A stretch of 64,000 nt of DNA from an uncultured Eubacteriales bacterium (GTDB lineage Bacteria > Bacillota > Clostridia > Oscillospirales > CAG-272). Below the pieces are notes generated by a model. The model saw nothing but the letters and a program-made list of their open reading frames with translations. It had not been told where the DNA came from and did not search any database. Both the position numbers and the translations under genes were made by a program. The DNA is taken from the NCBI GenBank assembly GCA_934476315.1, contig CAKSNQ010000001.1:1-64000 (forward strand), written 5' to 3'. Positions 58,279 to 64,000 of this stretch are shown here, one piece after another; the stretch's first letter is position 1; the number at the start of each line of letters is the position of its first letter.

Positions 58279-58315
58279 AAAAGAGCTGTCGTCAGTCCGG
58301 CGACGGCTCTTTTTT
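58279..58315 (+). terminator. Terminator after the greA region
   Basis: AAAAGAGCTGTCG and CGACGGCTCTTTTT form a 13-bp stem with one G-U pair, then T runs. Confidence 0.88.
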
Positions 58316-58696
58316 GCGGAAAATGCCGGATACGCCCTGAAGTCGCGATTTTACCGCAGTAAAACCGCGGTAAAACGGAAAAACGCGCTGTAAACGCGGG
58401 AATCTGTCGGAACATTTCCGGAGAGCGAAGGCGGATGACGACAAAAATCTCCCTGTTTTCACGCGCCCATGTGCTAAGATAGGGATACCCCGAGCGGGGC
58501 AAAATGAAAATCAAGGTAACGCCAAGCAATTCGGATGGTGCAATTGTGCAGTCGGATGTTTTGTCAGACGATACAAAAATTCGCAGGCTGTCGTCGATCG
58601 CCGCCAAGAATTTTTGTGAAGTAGGACGGGAAAGACGCAGGCAAGTGTGCCGTTTCCGGATTGTGCAGTGTCGCCGCAAAAGAAAGGGGAACGAAA
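58316..58696 (+). other. About 380-bp spacer and leader before the LRR lipoprotein
   Basis: No gene is supported. Bases 58317-58440 are GC-poor-to-mixed, with words like CGCAGTAAAACCGCGGTAAAAC. A -10-like TAAGAT lies near 58474 without a good -35, and CCCCGAGCGGGG (58488-58499) makes a small hairpin. The open frame beginning at 58504 has no ribosome binding site and overlaps the real gene, so it is not called. The roughly 200 nt before 58697 may be a structured leader; I recognise no known class. Confidence 0.4.
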
Positions 58697-59554
58697 ATGA
58701 CAGACCAAAAGAAAAAATGGCAACGCTTTACCGGGATTTTCCTGGTGCTCGCACTGCTGTGCGCCGGCGGCGCTCTGGTGGCGTGCCGGTTGCAGGAGAA
58801 GCAAACAGGGAAGGACGCCCAGGACGCACTCACCGCGAGCGAGCTGAAGATCGCGCATTATGAGACCCAGCTCAAGCAACTGACCACCCAGCTTTCCGAT
58901 ATGGAGCAAAAATACTACGGGATTCAACTGGACTACACCGAGCGGATAGGAGCGTTGACGCAAGAGCTGGAGACTTTGCGGGCAAGCACCACACCGACGC
59001 AACCGGATAAGGAACCGTCCGCCCCGTCCGGAAACACCGAAAAACCGTCCGGACAGGAGGAACAGCCGGATATCAAGCCATCGACGGATAAGGATGCCGA
59101 CGACACCTCGGGAAAAACGGAGCAAAAGCCGGGCGGTGACGGGGAAATGCGGACGGACGCGCCGGAGGAACAGGAGCTGTATACACGCAGTTACTATACA
59201 TACTACCTGAAGAACGGCTACGCGATCATCACGGCTTACCATGGAAAGGATGAAAGCGTCACGGTTCCCGCCGCAGTGGACGGGCATGTCGTCATCGGGC
59301 TGGCAGACCGCGCGTTTGCGGGAAGCTCGGTTCGTAGCGTCACCCTCCCGGAGACGATCGAAAGCATCGGATGGTTTACTTTTTATGAATGTAAATCACT
59401 GGAGCGCGTGATCTTGCCGTCCAAGCTCTCAAGCATCGGCTACGCTTCCTTTGACGGTTGCCCGCAGACACTTTGCCTGTACGTCCGGGATGGCTCCTAC
59501 GCCGAACAGTTCGCGGGGAGCTTCGGGTTGCGATTTGAGAGAATTGCCTACTGA
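58697..59554 (+). CDS. LRR_5/BspA-like cell-surface lipoprotein
   Basis: A probable surface protein. The N-terminal membrane segment ends in LVAC (Cys30), a plausible lipobox. A coiled coil follows at residues about 35-85 (SELKIAHYETQLKQLTTQLSDMEQKY). Next is a P/S/D/E-rich linker to about 165. The C-terminus is a short BspA-type leucine-rich repeat region: VTVPAAVDGHVVIGLADRAF, VRSVTLPETIESIGWFTFYEC and LERVILPSKLSSIGYASFDGC. Only about three repeats are present. The product has 285 residues. The start at 58697 has AAAGGGGAA upstream; the ATG at 58661 does not. Confidence 0.82.
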   Translation: MTDQKKKWQRFTGIFLVLALLCAGGALVACRLQEKQTGKDAQDALTASELKIAHYETQLKQLTTQLSDMEQKYYGIQLDYTERIGALTQELETLRASTTPTQPDKEPSAPSGNTEKPSGQEEQPDIKPSTDKDADDTSGKTEQKPGGDGEMRTDAPEEQELYTRSYYTYYLKNGYAIITAYHGKDESVTVPAAVDGHVVIGLADRAFAGSSVRSVTLPETIESIGWFTFYECKSLERVILPSKLSSIGYASFDGCPQTLCLYVRDGSYAEQFAGSFGLRFERIAY

Positions 59555-59613
59555 TTTCTGCAGATCGGCGGCACAGCGCCGTAGGGAAGCGCGGAAAATG
59601 GAATACACACAGC

Positions 59614-59645
59614 GGGGCTGTCACGCCATAGTGACAGCCCTTTTG
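59614..59645 (+). terminator. Terminator after the LRR lipoprotein
   Basis: GGGCTGTCAC and GTGACAGCCC enclose a 6-nt loop, followed by TTTTG. Confidence 0.87.
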
Positions 59646-59671
59646 TAGTTTCCCGAATTTTATGTTATAAT
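59643..59671 (+). promoter_or_regulatory. Extended -10 promoter before the sigma-factor gene
   Basis: TTGTAG (59643-59648), 17 bp, TATAAT (59666-59671) with an extended TGT motif just upstream. It overlaps the T run of the preceding terminator. The leader to 59831 is about 150 nt and contains GGTTC-N7-GAACC. Confidence 0.55.
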
Positions 59672-59830
59672 GTTAAGGGAACCCTTGCTTCGCAAATCTC
59701 CACAACCATCCGCCTCGCGCTCGCGCGTCACACCAATAAAAAAGCAGGTTCCAAGCCCGAACCGAAGTAAGATTTTCGCGACTATATAGGTGAACGTTCA
59801 AAAGCCTTCCGGAAAGCAGGACAAAATGAA

Positions 59831-61474
59831 ATGAACAGAGACGAAATTATTGAATACTACGACGACCTGATGCGGCTTGCCGTGTCTAAATGCGGCTCGC
59901 AAGCGGACGCTGAGGACCTTGTGGGAGATACCATGCTTGCGGCTTTTGCGTACCTGCACGCAGGCGGCAGAATCGAGTACCCGAAAACGTGGCTCGCCAA
60001 TACGCTGTGCCATAAATTCAATGACAGTCTCCGGAAAAAGTACCGCACACCAACAACGGTGAATTTTGAGGATGCCTTTGAAATTCCCGCCGAGGAGGAA
60101 GAATATTTTTCCTCGGATGACGCGGCAAAAATTCGAAAAGAGCTGAATCATCTTGCCTGTATCACGCGCGAGGTTTTGATTCGGTACTATTTCGGCGGGC
60201 AAAGCGTTTCGGATATTGCCGCAGGACTCGGCATTCCCGAGGGAACCGTGAAAAGCAGGCTGTCCGCAGGTCGGAGTCAGATGAAGAAAGGACTGGGAAC
60301 CATGGAAACAAGAGAAAATCATTTGCCGGGAAAGCTCTATTTGTCATTCGGCGGTTCCGATGGGCTAAACATGGAGCCGATATCGCTTGTCGAAAATGAC
60401 CTGATAGCGCAGAACCTTTTGATCCTTGCCTACGAAAAACCGATGACCGTCAGTGACCTGTCCAAAGCCATCGGCATCCCCGCCGCCTATATCGAGCCTG
60501 TCGTGAAAAAGCTCGTGGACGGCGAGCTGATGGCAGAAACGGACAGCGGAAAGGTTTATGCGGATTTTTTGATAACCAAACCGCAGGATGAATTGAAAAA
60601 AATCAAGCCACAGCTTGATTTTGCCCATCAGCATTTCGACGCGATATGGAACATCATAGCGCAGATGTCGGAGCGCATTTCGAAAATGGACTTTGACTGT
60701 GTCTTGGATGCAAGGCAAAAGACCGAGCTTGACAGATATGCTGTGCTGAAAGCGTTGCAGGACTTTCAGCTCTACGGAACAGGCAAAGCAGAAGCGCCAC
60801 ACTTTCCTAAACGCAGAGACGGCGGCAGGTGGTTTGCACATGCGACCGCCGTTGATGCCGGATACAATATGAAAGAATTCAACGAAGCGTCAAATTATGT
60901 CATACAGGGCGGTCACCGCACATCCGAGAAAATCGTTGACGGCGGCACAAGGCGCGTTCGCTTTTATGAGTTTGACACCACGATGTGGGATAGCCCTCAT
61001 CGCTTCGGCGGCGCGTATGAGCTTTATTTCAGGTATATCGTCCCGTTGCTTTGGCATATTTACACAGGAAAGACGGTTGACAATGATTCCGAAATTCCGA
61101 ACGAATTTATTTCTTATATCCCGTCGCTTGAAAAATATGGGTTGCTTGAAAGCACGCAGGGAAAGCTTTGCGTGGCGATTCCCGTGCTGAAGAAAGCGAA
61201 ATACGAAGAGGTGAATGCGGCGATCAGATGCGCGACCGCGAGCCTGAAGCAAGCGATCGGCGAGGAATTTTCAACCTTTATTTCCGCCTTGAAAACGCCT
61301 GTCCCCAAGCACCTCACCTCCGTTCCCGAGCTGTTCCGATACAGTAACGCGACAGATTACTTTGTCATGGCGGTCATCCGCGAGGCTTATGAAAAGGGAT
61401 TGCACCTGAAAAATGTTGATTACTGTTGCCCGCCGGTCGTGCTGGTCTACGACGAGCCTACCGCCACGCCGTAA
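59831..61474 (+). CDS. ECF-type sigma factor with about 375-residue C-terminal regulatory extension
   Basis: Residues 1-160 form an extracytoplasmic-function sigma core. Region 2 is IEYYDDLMRLAVSKCGSQAD with AEDLVGDTMLAAFAYL; region 4 is ITREVLIRYYFGGQSVSDIA and GLGIPEGTVKSRLSAGRSQM. A short linker leads to a winged-helix-like segment at about 190-240 (IAQNLLILAYEKPMTVSDLS, AIGIPAAYIEPVVKKLVDGE). The remaining 300 residues are a domain I do not recognise. It contains W/F/Y-rich segments such as RDGGRWFAHATAVDAGYNM and MWDSPHRFGGAYELYFRYIV. A sensor domain built into the sigma factor is plausible. The DNA is visibly less GC-rich than its neighbours, hinting at transfer. No anti-sigma gene is adjacent. 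Confidence 0.85.
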   Translation: MNRDEIIEYYDDLMRLAVSKCGSQADAEDLVGDTMLAAFAYLHAGGRIEYPKTWLANTLCHKFNDSLRKKYRTPTTVNFEDAFEIPAEEEEYFSSDDAAKIRKELNHLACITREVLIRYYFGGQSVSDIAAGLGIPEGTVKSRLSAGRSQMKKGLGTMETRENHLPGKLYLSFGGSDGLNMEPISLVENDLIAQNLLILAYEKPMTVSDLSKAIGIPAAYIEPVVKKLVDGELMAETDSGKVYADFLITKPQDELKKIKPQLDFAHQHFDAIWNIIAQMSERISKMDFDCVLDARQKTELDRYAVLKALQDFQLYGTGKAEAPHFPKRRDGGRWFAHATAVDAGYNMKEFNEASNYVIQGGHRTSEKIVDGGTRRVRFYEFDTTMWDSPHRFGGAYELYFRYIVPLLWHIYTGKTVDNDSEIPNEFISYIPSLEKYGLLESTQGKLCVAIPVLKKAKYEEVNAAIRCATASLKQAIGEEFSTFISALKTPVPKHLTSVPELFRYSNATDYFVMAVIREAYEKGLHLKNVDYCCPPVVLVYDEPTATP

Positions 61475-61622
61475 AATTTCCCCATAAAGTGTAACGGGGG
61501 CGGGCGCAAGATTACAAACCATCCGCCCCACGGGAAACTGCACAAATCAGGTGACGTAGCCCCGCGTCGGGTGAGCGATTTGTATAAAGATACAATTCCG
61601 GCATAAAAATTCAAAAAAGCAC

Positions 61623-61650
61623 TTGACATTTACATATTTATGCATATAAT
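61623..61650 (+). promoter_or_regulatory. Promoter of argG, with possible ArgR half-sites
   Basis: TTGACA (61623-61628), 16 bp, TATAAT (61645-61650). Just downstream, ATATTCA (61657-61663) and TTATTCA (61668-61674) lie 11 bp apart and resemble ARG-box half-sites. argR is at 38592 in the same window. Confidence 0.6.
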
Positions 61651-61689
61651 ATAAGTATATTCAAAAATTATTCATTGCGAGGCATAAAT

Positions 61690-62919
61690 ATGAAAAAAGA
61701 AGCGATCAAGAAAATTGTTCTGGCATATTCCGGCGGCTTGGATACCTCCATCATCATTCCGTGGCTGAAGGAGAACTATAACGATCCGGAGATCATCGCA
61801 GTCTCGGGTAACGTGGGACAGGCGAGCGAATTGGACGGGTTGGAGGAAAAGGCGCTCAAAACGGGCGCGTCCAAGGTCTATATTGAGGATCTGACCAAGG
61901 AATTTCTGGAGGATTACGTCATGCCCTGCGTGCAGGCAGGCGCCCTGTACGAGGACTATATGCTGGGGACGGCGTTTGCCCGCCCGCCGATCGCCAAGAA
62001 AATTGCCGAGATCGCGCTTGCCGAGGGTGCCGATGCCATTTGCCACGGCTGTACTGGCAAGGGAAATGACCAGGTGCGGTTTGAGCTGGCAATCAAAGCG
62101 TTTGCCCCTGATATCACCATCATTGCCCCCTGGCGTGAGTGGGACATCAAGTCGCGGGAGGAAGAGATTGAATACGCCGAGGCGCATCACGTCCCGCTAA
62201 AGATCAGCCGTGAGACCAACTATTCCAAGGATAAAAACATCTGGCACCTGTCCCATGAGGGGCTGGACCTCGAGAACCCCGCCAACGAGCCGCAGTACGA
62301 AAAGCCCGGCTTTTTGGAAATGGGCGTTTCGCCGCTCATGGCGCCCGACGCCCCGACCTATGTCAAGCTCCACTTCGAGCAGGGTTTCCCGACCGCGCTG
62401 AACGACCGGGAGATGGACATCGTCACGCTTGTGACCAAGCTGAATCAACTGGGCGGAGAGAACGGAATCGGACTGCTGGACATCGTGGAAAACCGGATGG
62501 TCGGCATGAAGTGCCGCGGCGTTTACGAGACGCCCGGTGGGGCGATTCTGTACCGCGCGCACGCCCTGCTGGAGAGCCTGTGCCTTGACCGTGAAACGGC
62601 GCATTTCAAACAGCATGTGGCGCAGAAGCTGGCAGAGTTGGTCTATATGGCGCAGTGGTTCACGCCGCTGACCGAGGCGATTCTCAGCTTTGTCAAAACC
62701 ACGCAAAAAACGGTCACGGGTGACGTGACCCTCAAGCTCTATAAGGGGAATCTGATTCCCGCCGGCATCACCTCGCCGTATTCACTGTACGACCCCGAGA
62801 TCGCGACCTTTGACGAGGACGACGTTTACAATCAGTCGGATGCTACCGGCTTTATCAACCTGTACGGCTTGCCGACCAAGGTGTATGCCAAGATGAAACA
62901 CAAAAACGGGATGATGTGA
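61690..62919 (+). CDS. argG: Argininosuccinate synthase
   Basis: It joins citrulline and aspartate with ATP in arginine synthesis. The N-terminus IVLAYSGGLDTSIIIPWLKE contains the ATP-pyrophosphatase P-loop SGGLDTS. Other blocks are HGCTGKGNDQVRFELA, IIAPWREW, ETNYSKDKNIWHLSHEG and IVENRMVGMKCRGVYETPGG. The 409 residues are full length. GCGAGG lies 9 nt before the ATG at 61690; ATG 61675 is too far upstream. argH follows 6 bp after the stop. Confidence 0.97.
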   Translation: MKKEAIKKIVLAYSGGLDTSIIIPWLKENYNDPEIIAVSGNVGQASELDGLEEKALKTGASKVYIEDLTKEFLEDYVMPCVQAGALYEDYMLGTAFARPPIAKKIAEIALAEGADAICHGCTGKGNDQVRFELAIKAFAPDITIIAPWREWDIKSREEEIEYAEAHHVPLKISRETNYSKDKNIWHLSHEGLDLENPANEPQYEKPGFLEMGVSPLMAPDAPTYVKLHFEQGFPTALNDREMDIVTLVTKLNQLGGENGIGLLDIVENRMVGMKCRGVYETPGGAILYRAHALLESLCLDRETAHFKQHVAQKLAELVYMAQWFTPLTEAILSFVKTTQKTVTGDVTLKLYKGNLIPAGITSPYSLYDPEIATFDEDDVYNQSDATGFINLYGLPTKVYAKMKHKNGMM

Positions 62920-62925
62920 GCGGGA

Positions 62926-64000
62926 ATGAGCAAAATGACCGAAAAAATGAAACAGTCGAATCCATCGAAACAGTCGAACCGGTCAAATCAACCGAACCAG
63001 CCGAATAAAATGTGGGCAGGGAGAACGAGCGGGGAGACCGATCGCCTGGCGGACGATTTCAACTCGTCCATTGCCTTTGACGCGAGAATGTACCGGCAGG
63101 ATATTACCGGAAGCATGGCGCATGCCGCAATGCTCGGTGAGACCGGGATTCTTTCCCCGGAGGACGCCGACGCCCTGATTGCGGGGCTGGAGACCATTCT
63201 GAAGGATATGGATAAAGGAGTTCTGACGCCGGACCCGACGTGCGAGGACATCCATATGTTCGTGGAGCAGGTGCTGACCGAGCGGCTGGGAGATGTCGGG
63301 AAAAAACTGCACACGGCAAGAAGCCGGAACGACCAGGTCGCGCTGGATTTGCGGATGTACCTGCGGGAGCAGCTCGACGGTATCCGTGGGAAGCTGTTGA
63401 CGCTGATCGGGACATTGGTACAGCGGGCAGAGGAGAATAAGGGCACCATCCTCCCGGGATATACCCACCTCCAGCGCGCCCAACCGGTGACGTTCGGGCA
63501 CTATCTGATGGCGTATGTCTCCATGTTCCGCCGTGACGTGGAGCGCCTTGGGGATTGCCGTCGCAGAATGAATCTCTCGCCGATCGGGTGCTGTGCGCTC
63601 GCGGGGACAACATACGCAATCGATCGCCGCGGGGAGTCGGAGAAGCTGGGTTTTGACGGCATCTGCACCAATAGCATGGACGGCGTGTCGGATCGGGATT
63701 TCTGTGTGGAATTGCTGTCAGACCTCTCGCTTGTCATGATGCACCTGTCGCGCCTGTCCGAGGAAATCATCCTGTGGTCGTCGTGGGAATTTAAGTTCAT
63801 CGAGCTGTCGGACGCGTATACGACCGGGTCGTCCATTATGCCGCAGAAGAAAAATCCGGACATGGCGGAATTGGTTCGCGGAAAGGCGGGCAGGGTGTAC
63901 GGCGACCTGATGGGAACGCTCACGGTCCTCAAGGGACTGCCGCTGGCGTACAATAAGGACATGCAGGAGGACAAGGAAAGCGTTTTCGATGCCTGCGACA
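62926..64000 (+). CDS. argH: Argininosuccinate lyase (3' end beyond window)
   Basis: It splits argininosuccinate into arginine and fumarate, the last step of the pathway. The sequence is open to the window edge, giving 358 residues of a normal roughly 460. Family motifs are KMWAGRTSGETDRLADDFNS near the N-terminus, HTARSRNDQVALDLRMYL, GYTHLQRAQPVTFGHYLMAY and the signature GSSIMPQKKNPDMAELVRGK. The start is taken as ATG 62926, with in-frame ATGs at 62935, 62947 and 63010. The first 28 residues are an odd polar tail of QSNPSKQSNRSNQPNQPN-type repeats that precedes the normal family start near MWAGR. It is probably co-transcribed with argG. Confidence 0.94.
   Translation, partial: MSKMTEKMKQSNPSKQSNRSNQPNQPNKMWAGRTSGETDRLADDFNSSIAFDARMYRQDITGSMAHAAMLGETGILSPEDADALIAGLETILKDMDKGVLTPDPTCEDIHMFVEQVLTERLGDVGKKLHTARSRNDQVALDLRMYLREQLDGIRGKLLTLIGTLVQRAEENKGTILPGYTHLQRAQPVTFGHYLMAYVSMFRRDVERLGDCRRRMNLSPIGCCALAGTTYAIDRRGESEKLGFDGICTNSMDGVSDRDFCVELLSDLSLVMMHLSRLSEEIILWSSWEFKFIELSDAYTTGSSIMPQKKNPDMAELVRGKAGRVYGDLMGTLTVLKGLPLAYNKDMQEDKESVFDACD

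Noticed and set aside
58490..58696. Cyclic-di-GMP or other known riboswitch before the LRR gene
   Set aside because: The conserved core words of the classes I know are not present.
58504..58863. A 119-residue open frame before the LRR lipoprotein
   Set aside because: It overlaps the real gene in another frame, has no ribosome binding site and a composition typical of noncoding DNA.

Overview
The window looks like a chromosome segment of an endospore-forming Bacillota of class Clostridia, probably an Oscillospirales- or Christensenellales-like gut lineage. Evidence is a full-length spoIVA, the nusB-xseAB-ispA-nadK-argR-recN gene order, many consensus TTGACA-17-TATAAT promoters, AGGAGG-type ribosome binding sites, numerous lipoproteins and a fairly GC-rich base composition. 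No rRNA, tRNA, insertion sequence, prophage or CRISPR array was found.

Layout. 1-7,070: a CxxC-repeat lipoprotein, a small conserved protein, tmcAL, the yceD-rpmF pair, a trigger-factor-like lipoprotein and an AlaX-type editing protein. 7,200-17,000: a solute-binding lipoprotein, spoIVA, a 1,485-residue surface lipoprotein with four C-terminal repeats, and pncB. 17,350-21,000: a phosphatidylethanolamine cluster (LPG-synthase-type membrane protein, pssA, psd, a metallophosphoesterase). 21,030-25,110: an AlgX/AlgJ-like protein with an MBOAT acyltransferase (polymer O-acetylation), then a GrpB-pyrophosphatase fusion. 25,340-30,370 (minus strand): phosphohexomutase, TSCPD protein, prephenate-dehydratase-like protein, AI-2E-family permease. 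30,630-41,375: ispE, an M23 peptidase, then nusB, a Kae1-like protein, xseA, xseB, ispA, nadK, argR, recN and ybaK. 41,400-49,450: argS, yebC, an iron alcohol dehydrogenase, a SIMPL protein, a Wzx-like flippase, rplS, and tmRNA on the minus strand. 49,526-51,572: a PadR / HAAS-domain / DUF4097 envelope-sensing operon. 51,600-58,210: TPP riboswitch with thiT, rsmE, a CdaR-type regulator, an S41 protease, greA and a membrane protein. 58,697-64,000: an LRR lipoprotein, a sigma factor with a very large C-terminal extension, argG and the start of argH.

The most striking non-gene signal is a dispersed family of about 165-210 bp intergenic elements, with five copies in 64 kb. Each sits just 3' of a stop codon in the same orientation as the gene it follows. 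Full copies have a hairpin at each end and internal hairpins, and the terminal stems differ between copies while remaining paired. A second repeat system, about 97 bp in tandem, runs up to the 3' end of the tmRNA gene. Several otherwise ordinary genes carry short in-frame repeat expansions. argR lies about 23 kb from argG-argH, so the arginine regulator and two of its probable targets are both in the window.
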